Below, piece by piece: positions 1 to 6,959 of a DNA stretch of 64,000 bases (within the stretch, counting starts at the first letter, position 1; every line of letters starts with the position of its first letter). The DNA comes from an uncultured Roseobacter sp. (GTDB lineage: Bacteria; Pseudomonadota; Alphaproteobacteria; Rhodobacterales; Rhodobacteraceae): assembly GCF_947493125.1 (NCBI RefSeq), contig NZ_CANLQB010000004.1, positions 1-64,000 on the forward strand. Reading direction: 5' to 3'. The notes under the pieces are model-generated. The model saw nothing but the letters and a program-made list of their open reading frames with translations, was not told the DNA's origin and made no database searches. Both the position numbers and the translations under genes were made by a program.

Positions 1-2
1 AC

Positions 3-77
3 TTTGTGCATTGCCGGACTGACGACGGAAGAGCGTTCCGGACGCTGAACATCATCGATGAATACAGCCGAGAATGC
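3..77 (+). pseudogene. IS3-family transposase (OrfB) fragment
   Basis: The frame starting at base 3 reads a short peptide containing DGRAFRTLNIIDEYSREC. This matches the region around the first catalytic Asp of IS3-family OrfB integrases, where DGR-FR-LN-IDE-RECLA is common. It is cut by the window edge on the left and by a TGA stop at 75-77 on the right. It is a remnant and is not expected to be active. A second, oppositely oriented IS3-type fragment lies 120 bp away. Confidence 0.6.
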
Positions 78-198
78 TGATCATCGGGTCAGGGCTTTTC
101 ATGCTTTTGCGAAGTGGTCGACAGGGCGTCACACAAGGTCCCAACCCCGTCGAAGCATCAGCGAAGGCGTCCAGTGCTGGAGCCGGGATATGAGCCGG

Positions 199-309
199 CC
201 AACCAACTTTGGGATCTTCCTGCCATCTCAGCATCGCGTTGCTGGTCAGCTCAGTGCCGTTGTCTGAGACCACCATACAGGGATAGCCAAACAGCTCGCC
301 AAACTGTGT
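199..309 (-). pseudogene. IS3-family transposase fragment containing the SDNGTELTSN motif
   Basis: The minus strand reads YPCMVVSDNGTELTSNAM followed by LRWQEDPKVGW. This is the second-Asp region of IS3-type DDE transposases, where MIVSDNGTELTSNAIL-W is typical. Homology fades after the tryptophan near base 199, where family members continue with HYIAPGKP. The piece is joined in frame to the ParB-like pseudogene upstream. That fusion looks like a deletion or insertion scar. Bases 78-198 between the two IS3 pieces hold nothing I recognise. Confidence 0.6.
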
Positions 310-840
310 GCTCTTCTTCGGCGTGATCTCGACGCAGCGGTCCTGACCGTAGTGGTAGAAGAGCGACAGAACCATTGCGTGGAGACAGGCGAGCCGCGCG
401 AGTTAGGGATCGCTCGCCAGTGCATTGCGCAGCGCCACCGTGCGATGGACGGTCAGGTCGCAGACGAGACGGTCGGACAGCGGCTTGGTGCCGTCATCGT
501 CGTCTTCTTCGTCCAGATGAGGGACCTGGCCAGTTCCGTCGACGGCATCGTCATGTGTCACCGGATCGACCGCGGCGCCCTCGGGATCGATGCCGGTGCC
601 CGCGACCGGCTCATCCTCGGCCCTGACATAGCCGCGTTCGGCCCGCAGACCGCCGGAGCTGTCGATGCTGACGAAGGCGCCCGCGATAGAATAGTCCTCG
701 GCCTCGAACCGGATGGGCCGGTTCTGCAGCGCTTCCATCGCCGTTTCGATCTCAGCAAGGCGTTCATCGACCTCCTCGGGCAGTTCATCCGCTTCGGCGT
801 AGTCCTCCTCGAGCTGTTCGTATTCAGCCTTGAGCGCGGT
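310..840 (-). pseudogene. ParB/Spo0J-like partition protein, C-terminal fragment with in-frame stop
   Basis: Read on the minus strand from about 840, the frame gives an acidic coiled segment, then FEAEDYSIAGAFVSIDSSGG, then KPLSDRLVCDLTVHRTVALR. This resembles the C-terminal half of ParB-like proteins found on alphaproteobacterial plasmids and islands. A TAA at 403-405 interrupts the frame after ALASDP. The same frame then continues with LARLACLHAMVLSLFYHYG, as the family does, so the stop is probably a point mutation (GAA to TAA would restore Glu). The N-terminal ParB nuclease and DNA-binding regions are missing. The gene marks a former plasmid or integrative element at this locus. Confidence 0.6.
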
Positions 841-1188
841 GTTCTTTGGCTACAGTTTACTCAGCAAAAAGGGCGAAAAAGAAACCCTGTCAGTCTCGAG
901 ACACTGATCATTGCCGAGTTGCGACGCTGCCTGGCAGAAGAACCCGTCAGTGATAAAACTTTTTTGCTCAACGGATATGGAAAGCCGTTTACGGCAGCCG
1001 GCTTTGGCGACCGTTTCAGAAAGTAGTGTGATGCGGCCGGTCTCAATCATTGTTCGGTTCACGGACTGCGGAAAGCAGCCGCTGCTCGGCTTGCTGAGCT
1101 GGGCTGAAGTGAGTTTGAGATCATGGCAATCACGGGGCATCACACGTCGAAGGAAGTAACACGCTCCACCAAAGGTGCATCTCAGAAA
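841..1188 (+). pseudogene. Tyrosine recombinase (phage-type integrase) catalytic-domain pseudogene
   Basis: One continuous frame reads FTQQKGRKRNPVSL, then TFLLNGYGKPFTAAGFGDRF, then HCSVHGLRKAAAARLAELG, then MAITGHHTSKEVTR. These correspond to the catalytic domain of tyrosine integrases, including the HxLR box and the GHxT box. Two in-frame stops interrupt it: TAG at 1024-1026, where the family usually has Trp, and TGA near 1102-1104. The catalytic tyrosine expected in the EV-RYT motif is a serine codon (TCC at 1165-1167). The N-terminal half is gone. The gene is dead. It lies downstream of the 3' end of tRNA-Glu, the usual place for an integrase of an element that used that tRNA as its attachment site. 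Confidence 0.75.
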
Positions 1189-1239
1189 CTGCGCGCTCAA
1201 AGTTCTCTAAGGAAGCCGACAGGGCGCCACTCGCCCAGC

Positions 1240-1256
1240 AAAAGTGTCCCACTTTT
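1240..1256 (-). terminator. Possible terminator hairpin downstream of tRNA-Glu
   Basis: AAAAGTG and CACTTTT are perfect inverted arms of 7 bp around a 3-base loop. The minus strand leaves a short T tract after the stem. It sits about 70 bases beyond the tRNA 3' end. A wider inverted repeat, TGTCCCAC (1245-1252) with GTGGGACA (1274-1281), overlaps it, so the structure could instead belong to the attachment-site region. Confidence 0.4.
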
Positions 1257-1326
1257 ATCGACGCACAAGTATGGTGGGACAAATTCGCAGGTCAAGCAGT
1301 TAAGAAAGCGAAACTTTTCGGAAAAG

Positions 1327-1401
1327 TGGCAGCCCGTAGGGGAATCGAACCCCTCTTTCCAGGTTGAAAACCTGGCGTCCTAACCGATAGACGAACGGGC
1401 C
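1327..1401 (-). tRNA. tRNA-Glu (anticodon TTC)
   Basis: The minus strand folds into a standard 75-base tRNA with encoded CCA. The acceptor stem is GGCCCGT with ACGGGCT, with one G-U pair. The anticodon arm is CCAGG-TTTTCAA-CCTGG, giving TTC. The T-arm carries GGTTCGATTCC. It lies 84 bp downstream of recJ on the same strand. Its 3' end faces the decayed integrase and ParB region, consistent with use as an integration target. Confidence 0.97.
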
Positions 1402-1485
1402 ACTGGATCGTGAGCGGTTGATTAGGCAATCCGCGCGCGGCGCGCAAGTGGAAATTGCGCCCCGACTTAAGAAACTTTGCCGCAG

Positions 1486-3231
1486 TCAGCCGTGCGCCGG
1501 GGCGGCATCTTCCAGCCGGAGTTGCACGCTTTGCCGACCCTGCCAGGTGTTGATGTCGAGCCGCCCGGCGAGGTGGAAATGCGCGCCGCCATGGGCCTCG
1601 AGCGCGGGGCCCAAGGGTCCGTCGAAGGCGCCAAAGCAGATGCCTTCGAGCGTGGGGCCACCGGCTGCGGCAAGGCTGATCTTGAGGTGGCTTTCGCCCA
1701 CCCGTTTGGCAAAGCGAATGGCCATGTCTGCGAAGGCATAGCGGGGGGCGGGGGCACCGGCGCCAAACGGCCCGGCCTGTTCGATCATTTCGGTCAGTTC
1801 GACCGTGGCGGCGCCGGGCATCAGCAGACCGTCGAGCTTGAGATCAGCCGCCCCGGCCAGGTGCGCGCCTTGCTTCTCCAGAAGCTCACCGAGCCGGGCC
1901 ATCGCAGCCTCAAGCTTGTCCTCGGCGACGGTCAGGCCCGCTGCCATCTTGTGACCGCCCCCCTTGAGCAGCAGCCCTTCGCGCGCGAGCCGCTGAATGG
2001 GCTGTCCGAGGTCGATGCCGGAGATCGAGCGGCCCGAGCCCTTGCCGATGCCATTCTCGAGGCCGATCACGATGCTGGGCCTGCCAGCGGCGTCCTTGAG
2101 GCGGGAGGCGACAATGCCGACGACACCGGGATGCCAGCCGGGCCCGGCGGCCCAGACCAGCGGCGCGTCGAGCCCGCGGTTCTCCGCCTGATCCAGCGCC
2201 GCGGCGCGCACGCTGGCTTCGATCTCGCGCCGTTCGGTGTTGAGCTGGTTGAGCCGTTCCGCCAGGGCGGTGGCTTCGTGCGGGTCCTCGCAGGCCAGCA
2301 ACCGCGCGCCGAGATCGGCGGCACCAATCCGTCCGCCCGCGTTGACGCGGGGGCCCAGCAGAAAGCCGATGTGATAGGCTGTGGGTGCGGTGTCCATTCG
2401 GGCCACATCGGCGAGCGCCGCAAGCCCGACGCGCTCGCGCCGCGCCATCACCCGCAAACCTTGGCGAACGAAGGCGCGGTTGACGCCGACGAGCGGCGCG
2501 ACATCGGCGACCGTCGCGAGGGCCACGAGATCGAGCAGGCTCATGAGGTCCGGCCCGGACTGGCCATCTGCGCGCAGCTGGCGCCCCAACTCGACCAGCA
2601 GCAGGAACACGACGCCCGCCGCGCAGAGATGCGCAAGATCGCCGCTTTCATCCTGTCGGTTCGGGTTCACCACCGCGTGGGCAGGGGGCAAGGTCTCGGC
2701 GCCGAGGTGATGGTCGAGCACCACCACATCCGCGCCCTTGGCGGCGGCAATGGGATCATGCGACAGCGTACCGCAATCGACGCAGAGGATGAGATCATGC
2801 GCCGCCGCCAGATCGGCCATCGCCGCCTCGTTCGGCCCATAGCCCTCGTCGATCCGGTCAGGGATGTAGAGCGTGGCGCTGTGGCCCATCTGGCGCAGCC
2901 AGACCATCAGCAGGGCTGCAGAGGCGCCGCCATCCACGTCGTAATCCGCGAAAATCGCGATTTTCTCGCGCGCGCGCAAAGCGGCCATCACGCGGGTGGC
3001 GGCGGTCTCCATGTCCTTCAAACTGCGGGGATCGGGCAGAAGGTCGCGCAGCGCGGGTGCGAGAAAGGCCTGTGCTTCGGCGGCGGACACGCCACGCCGC
3101 GCCAACACCTGGGCCACCGCATCCGGCAGGTCGCTTTGCTGCGCGAGGGCTTCGGCGGCGCGCGTGGTCTCGACCGGCGGGCCGACCCAGCGACGGCCCG
3201 TGAGGCTGCGCTCGACGCCGAGAAAACTCAC
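1486..3231 (-). CDS. recJ: Single-stranded-DNA-specific exonuclease RecJ
   Basis: This 581-residue protein is the cytoplasmic 5'-3' single-strand DNA exonuclease of RecF-pathway recombination and mismatch repair. The DHH phosphoesterase signatures are visible: ADYDVDGG near residues 95-102, LCVDCGT near 149-155 and LDHHLG near 172-177. A DHHA1 region and the C-terminal OB-fold region follow. Length fits the family (about 560-600). It is last in a same-strand group hom-glpX-recJ, 39 bp after glpX, and is followed by tRNA-Glu. Confidence 0.95.
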   Translation of the reverse strand: MSFLGVERSLTGRRWVGPPVETTRAAEALAQQSDLPDAVAQVLARRGVSAAEAQAFLAPALRDLLPDPRSLKDMETAATRVMAALRAREKIAIFADYDVDGGASAALLMVWLRQMGHSATLYIPDRIDEGYGPNEAAMADLAAAHDLILCVDCGTLSHDPIAAAKGADVVVLDHHLGAETLPPAHAVVNPNRQDESGDLAHLCAAGVVFLLLVELGRQLRADGQSGPDLMSLLDLVALATVADVAPLVGVNRAFVRQGLRVMARRERVGLAALADVARMDTAPTAYHIGFLLGPRVNAGGRIGAADLGARLLACEDPHEATALAERLNQLNTERREIEASVRAAALDQAENRGLDAPLVWAAGPGWHPGVVGIVASRLKDAAGRPSIVIGLENGIGKGSGRSISGIDLGQPIQRLAREGLLLKGGGHKMAAGLTVAEDKLEAAMARLGELLEKQGAHLAGAADLKLDGLLMPGAATVELTEMIEQAGPFGAGAPAPRYAFADMAIRFAKRVGESHLKISLAAAGGPTLEGICFGAFDGPLGPALEAHGGAHFHLAGRLDINTWQGRQSVQLRLEDAAPAHG

Positions 3232-3270
3232 AGCGCCATCCGGATCATCTCGCGTAGTGCCGCGCGGCGA

Positions 3271-4239
3271 TCACGGCGCCTCGACCGGTGTGCGGTAGTT
3301 GATGCGGCGCACCGATCCGGTCTTGGAGCGCATGATCAGCGTCTCGGTGGTCATCCAGCCGGGCTCGCGCTTGACGGCGGGCAGGATGTTGCCGTCGGTC
3401 ACGCCGGTGGCGGCGAAGATCACGTCTTCGGTGACCATCTCGTCGCGGCTGTAGATCTTGTCGAGATCGCTGATTCCGGCTTTGGCGGCGCGGCCTTTTT
3501 CATCGTCATTGCGGAAGAGCAGGCGGCCGTACATCTGCCCGCCCATGCATTTCAGCGCGGCGGCGGCCAGCACACCTTCGGGGGCGCCGCCCGCACCCAT
3601 GTACATGTCGATGCCGGTGTTGGGCTCGGCGCAATGCATAACCCCGGCCACATCGCCGTCGGTGATCAGCCGGATCGAAGCGCCAGTGGCGCGCACCTCG
3701 GCGATCATATCCTCGTGGCGCGGTCGCTCCAGAATGCAGAGCGTGACATCCGACATGGCGCAGCCCTTGGCCTTGGCCAGCGCCTCGACACGCTCGGCGG
3801 GGCTCATCTCGAGCGTGACCACATCGCGCGGATAGCCGGGGCCAATGGCGAGCTTGTCCATATAGACGTCCGGCGCGTGCAGCATGGAGCCGCGCGGGCC
3901 CATGGCGATGACGGTGAGCGCATTGGGCATGTCCTTGGCGGTGAGCGTCGTGCCTTCGAGCGGATCGAGCGCGATGTCCACGCCGGGGCCGTTGCCGGTG
4001 CCAACCTCTTCGCCGATATAGAGCATCGGGGCCTCGTCCCGCTCGCCTTCGCCGATGACGACGACACCCGCGATGTCCAGCATGTTGAGCTGTTCGCGCA
4101 TGGCGTTCACCGCGGCCTGGTCGGCGGCCTTCTCATCGCCATTGCCGACCAGCCGGGCAGAGGCGAGGGCAGCAGCCTCGGAAACGCGGGCGAGGCCCAG
4201 AGAAAGCATACGGTCCTGAAATTGAGCGCGGCCGGCCAT
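3271..4239 (-). CDS. glpX: Class II fructose-1,6-bisphosphatase GlpX
   Basis: This 322-residue enzyme hydrolyses fructose 1,6-bisphosphate to fructose 6-phosphate in gluconeogenesis and pentose regeneration. The GlpX-type metal and substrate motifs are clear: VIGEGERDEAP near 61-71 and DPLEGT near 92-97, followed by the conserved MYMGAGGAPEGVLAAAALKC block. It lies 82 bp after hom and 39 bp before recJ on the same strand, which suggests co-transcription. Class II (Li-sensitive, Mn/Mg-dependent) is inferred from family membership. Confidence 0.95.
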   Translation of the reverse strand: MAGRAQFQDRMLSLGLARVSEAAALASARLVGNGDEKAADQAAVNAMREQLNMLDIAGVVVIGEGERDEAPMLYIGEEVGTGNGPGVDIALDPLEGTTLTAKDMPNALTVIAMGPRGSMLHAPDVYMDKLAIGPGYPRDVVTLEMSPAERVEALAKAKGCAMSDVTLCILERPRHEDMIAEVRATGASIRLITDGDVAGVMHCAEPNTGIDMYMGAGGAPEGVLAAAALKCMGGQMYGRLLFRNDDEKGRAAKAGISDLDKIYSRDEMVTEDVIFAATGVTDGNILPAVKREPGWMTTETLIMRSKTGSVRRINYRTPVEAP

Positions 4240-4321
4240 GAAACTATTCCTTTATTGGGGGCACAATACGGGGGTAGGTGTAGCGGCAGGGCGCGCAGCG
4301 CACAACCGCGCGGCCCGAGGG

Positions 4322-5608
4322 TTAGACGGCTTCGATGCGCAGGGCGACCGGGTTGCCCGACAGAACGCCGGTGGCCTGCATCGCAGCGAGCGCGCTGGTC
4401 ACGGCATCGGGTGTGGTCTTGTGGGTCACGATCAGCACTGGGGCGGTGGTGTCCTCGTGCCCGTATTGACGCATCCGGTCGATGGAAACGCCCGCGTCGC
4501 CGAGCACCGAGGCGATCTTGGCGAGCGCGCCGGGTTTGTCCTCGAGCGTCATGCGCAGGTAGTAGGGCGCGGGCAGGTCGGCATGGGCACGCGGCACGCT
4601 GGTGAGCGTGGTGGCGGGTTTGCCTAAGACGGGACCGCGCAGACCGCGCGCGATGTCGCAGACATCACCCATCACGGCACTGGCGGTCGGGCCTTCACCG
4701 GCGCCGGGGCCGCGCAGCACGATCTGGCCCACGGCGTCGCCTTCGAGCACCACCATATTGGTGCCGCCGTCGAGCTGGCCGAGCGGCGAGCTGTCGGGCA
4801 CCAGGCAGGGCTGCATCCGTTGTTCGAGGCCACGGCCCGTCTTTTGCGCGACGCCCAGCAGCTTGATCTTGTAGCCCATGTCGGCGGCGGCGTGGATGTC
4901 ATCGATGCTGACCCGGTCGATGCCTTCGAGGGTGATGCCATCGAAATCGATCACTGTGCCGAAGGCGAGGGAGGACAGGATCGCGAGTTTGTGTGCGGCG
5001 TCGATGCCGCCCACGTCGAGCTGTGGATCAGCCTCGAGATACCCCAGACCATCGGCCTCGGCGAAGACCTCGGCATAGCTGAGGCCCGCGGATTCCATGC
5101 GCGTGAGGATGTAGTTGCACGAGCCGTTCATCACGCCCATGACGCGGGTGATCTCGTTGCCTGCGAGCCCCTCGGCCAGGGATTTGATCACAGGGATGCC
5201 GCCCGCGACAGCGGCCTCGTAGCGCAGCGCGCGGCCTGCGGTCTCGGCGGCTTCCGCCAGCGCCTGGCCGTGGATGGCGAGCAGGGCCTTGTTGGCGGTG
5301 ACCACGTCTTTGCCCGCGGCGAGCGCAGCTTCGACCGCGTCCTTTGCCGGGCCCTCGTGTCCGCCGATCAATTCGACGAAGACGTCGATATCCTCGCGGG
5401 TGGCGAGGGCCACTGGATCGTCTTCCCAAACGTAGCGGTCGAGCGGCAGGCCGCGGTCCTTGGATTTGTCGCGCGCGGAGACCGCGGTGATGGTGATCTC
5501 GCGCCCGGTCCGTTCGGCCAGCAACGCGGCATGCTGGCGGATGATGCGCAGAACGCCGATGCCGACCGTGCCCAGACCCGCAATCCCAAGACGAAGTGGC
5601 GCAGACAT
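4322..5608 (-). CDS. hom: Homoserine dehydrogenase
   Basis: This 428-residue NAD(P)-dependent enzyme reduces aspartate semialdehyde to homoserine, the branch point to threonine and methionine. It has an N-terminal Rossmann motif GLGTVG (residues 11-16), the TANKALL segment near 104-110, and GVMNGSCNYILTRM in the catalytic domain. The last 80 or so residues form an ACT domain (YYLRMTLEDKPGALAKIASV), the usual site of threonine feedback. It is monofunctional, with no aspartokinase domain. It is first in the hom-glpX-recJ group. Confidence 0.96.
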   Translation of the reverse strand: MSAPLRLGIAGLGTVGIGVLRIIRQHAALLAERTGREITITAVSARDKSKDRGLPLDRYVWEDDPVALATREDIDVFVELIGGHEGPAKDAVEAALAAGKDVVTANKALLAIHGQALAEAAETAGRALRYEAAVAGGIPVIKSLAEGLAGNEITRVMGVMNGSCNYILTRMESAGLSYAEVFAEADGLGYLEADPQLDVGGIDAAHKLAILSSLAFGTVIDFDGITLEGIDRVSIDDIHAAADMGYKIKLLGVAQKTGRGLEQRMQPCLVPDSSPLGQLDGGTNMVVLEGDAVGQIVLRGPGAGEGPTASAVMGDVCDIARGLRGPVLGKPATTLTSVPRAHADLPAPYYLRMTLEDKPGALAKIASVLGDAGVSIDRMRQYGHEDTTAPVLIVTHKTTPDAVTSALAAMQATGVLSGNPVALRIEAV

Positions 5609-5678
5609 ACCGGCAATTCCTTTGATCTAGAGAGCTCTTTTGCGCCGTGTAGCGGGTTCGCAGCGCCCGTGCAACGCG

Positions 5679-5963
5679 CTACTCGACGTCGGTGTCGAGG
5701 CGGGTCCGATCATCGCTGCTGAGCACTGATCCGCGCAGCCGGGCCGCGCGTGCCTGCAGCCCGCTGACCCGGGCCTCGAGCGTGGCCTGGGTGTCTTCCC
5801 GCTCGCTTTGGGCGTCGGCGGAGGGCGCTGGGATCGTGTCGAGCGGGACGAGATCGGGGTAGTCCGCGTCGCGTGCGACCTCGTCGGTGGCGTCGTCGAT
5901 CTCGGGAAACTGCACGCAGGCAGCAGCGGTGATCAGAAGAAGGCAAAGGGCGGTGAGGCGCAT
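5679..5963 (-). CDS. Small putative lipoprotein
   Basis: A 94-residue product is read from the ATG at 5963. That start gives a clean lipoprotein signal, MRLTALCLLLITAAAC, with the modified Cys at residue 16. A longer in-frame start would bury the signal. The mature part is acidic and then forms an Arg/Ala-rich helical stretch with coiled-coil character (LEARVSGLQARAARLRGS). I recognise no domain. It is divergent from the TetR gene at 6059. Function is unknown; envelope localisation is inferred. Confidence 0.65.
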   Translation of the reverse strand: MRLTALCLLLITAAACVQFPEIDDATDEVARDADYPDLVPLDTIPAPSADAQSEREDTQATLEARVSGLQARAARLRGSVLSSDDRTRLDTDVE

Positions 5964-6058
5964 GCGGCGGGCTCCGGTTGTCACGGGCTTTGTGCCCGAG
6001 CGGGGCAGAGCGCGCAAGAAGGCTTTGTTTTGAACGGATGTTCAGATAATCATGCGCC

Positions 6059-6649
6059 ATGGCGCGCACAGCAGGCTCACACTCCGATATCACCGGCCCC
6101 AAGGTGCGGGCCGCGGCGCTGAAGCTCTTTGCACAGCAAGGGTTTGCCGCCGTCTCGATGCGCGAGATTGCGCGCGAGGTGGGGGTGCAGGTGGGCGCGC
6201 TGTACAACTACACCACGGACAAGCAGAGCCTGCTCTACGATCTGATGCAGAGCCATCTGGAGGCGCTGCTGGATGCGTTCGAGGATGACCCGGCGGCGGA
6301 TCCGCAGGCGCGGTTGCAGCACTTCGTGCAGTTTCATATCGGATTTCACCACGACCGGCCCGACGCGGTGTTCATCGCCTACATGGAGTTGCGCAACCTC
6401 ACACCGGAGAACTTCGCCCGCATCGAAGCGCTGCGGCGGCAGTACGAAGACAAACTCGAAGCGATCCTGCAGGCGGGTGTCGCCGGGGGCGTCTTTGCGG
6501 TGGCAGATACTAAGATTGCAACGATGGCGGTCATTGCCATGCTGACAGGGGTGAGCACCTGGTTTCGGGCGGGCGGGCGGCTGTCGCTGGACGATGTTCA
6601 GGCGCAGTATTGGCAGATGGTCCGCAAGGCAGTGTCGGCTCCGGCCTGA
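6059..6649 (+). CDS. TetR/AcrR-family transcriptional regulator
   Basis: This 196-residue protein has a TetR DNA-binding domain at residues 13-60 (VRAAALKLFAQQGFAAVSMR, then EIAREVGVQVGALYNYTTDK). An all-helical ligand-binding C-terminal domain follows, resembling the KstR2-type group that often senses acyl-CoA esters. The ligand here is unknown. A perfect 14-bp palindrome lies just downstream at 6661-6674, in front of the next gene, and is a candidate operator. It is divergent from the small lipoprotein gene. Confidence 0.9.
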   Translation: MARTAGSHSDITGPKVRAAALKLFAQQGFAAVSMREIAREVGVQVGALYNYTTDKQSLLYDLMQSHLEALLDAFEDDPAADPQARLQHFVQFHIGFHHDRPDAVFIAYMELRNLTPENFARIEALRRQYEDKLEAILQAGVAGGVFAVADTKIATMAVIAMLTGVSTWFRAGGRLSLDDVQAQYWQMVRKAVSAPA

Positions 6650-6660
6650 TCATCACGATG

Positions 6661-6674
6661 TGTGATGCATCACA
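6661..6674. promoter_or_regulatory. 14-bp perfect palindrome, candidate operator
   Basis: TGTGATGCATCACA is self-complementary. It lies 12 bp after the TetR stop codon and 85 bp before the next start codon, in an AT-rich stretch (6670-6715) that probably holds the promoter of the small membrane protein gene. The half-sites TGTGA and TCACA resemble CRP-type half-sites but are spaced by 4 rather than 6 bases. A TetR operator is an equally good reading. Confidence 0.5.
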
Positions 6675-6758
6675 TGTCATATATTCGTTTTATGAATTTC
6701 GCGTGATCCCTTACATTTGAAGCATCTCAAGATGGCAAGGCCTAAAAAGGAGGCTCAG

Positions 6759-6956
6759 ATGACTTATACAACCTTTGATCGGACCCCGGCACCGGGCCGG
6801 ACGATGGCGCAGACAGTGTTGATCCTCGCGGTGGGTGTTCTCTTTGGTGTGATGCTCGCGCAGCTGCACCTCGAGGGCAACGTGCAGGAGGCTGTGAGCG
6901 CACCGCCGATTGCGGGCGAGAACTGGCACGGCAACGTGCGCCACTCGACGCCCTAG
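6759..6956 (+). CDS. Small single-pass membrane protein, unknown function
   Basis: A 65-residue product. The start at 6759 is chosen because a full AAGGAGG Shine-Dalgarno (6747-6753) sits 5 bases ahead of it; an upstream in-frame ATG lacks one. Residues about 16-35 (AQTVLILAVGVLFGVMLAQL) form one transmembrane helix, with a short polar N-terminus and a periplasmic-type tail. No family is recognised. It ends 3 bp before the convergent Fe-S protein gene. Confidence 0.65.
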   Translation: MTYTTFDRTPAPGRTMAQTVLILAVGVLFGVMLAQLHLEGNVQEAVSAPPIAGENWHGNVRHSTP

Positions 6957-6959
6957 GGC

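Noticed and set aside
2996-3298. Possible small gene overlapping the recJ-glpX junction on the plus strand
   Set aside because: No ribosome site and no motif; wholly inside coding sequence on the other strand.
1477-4605. A 1042-codon open frame antisense to recJ, glpX and hom
   Set aside because: It is opposite three well-identified genes, has low-complexity Arg/Gly/Ala-rich content and no domain. High GC in the third codon position creates such frames.
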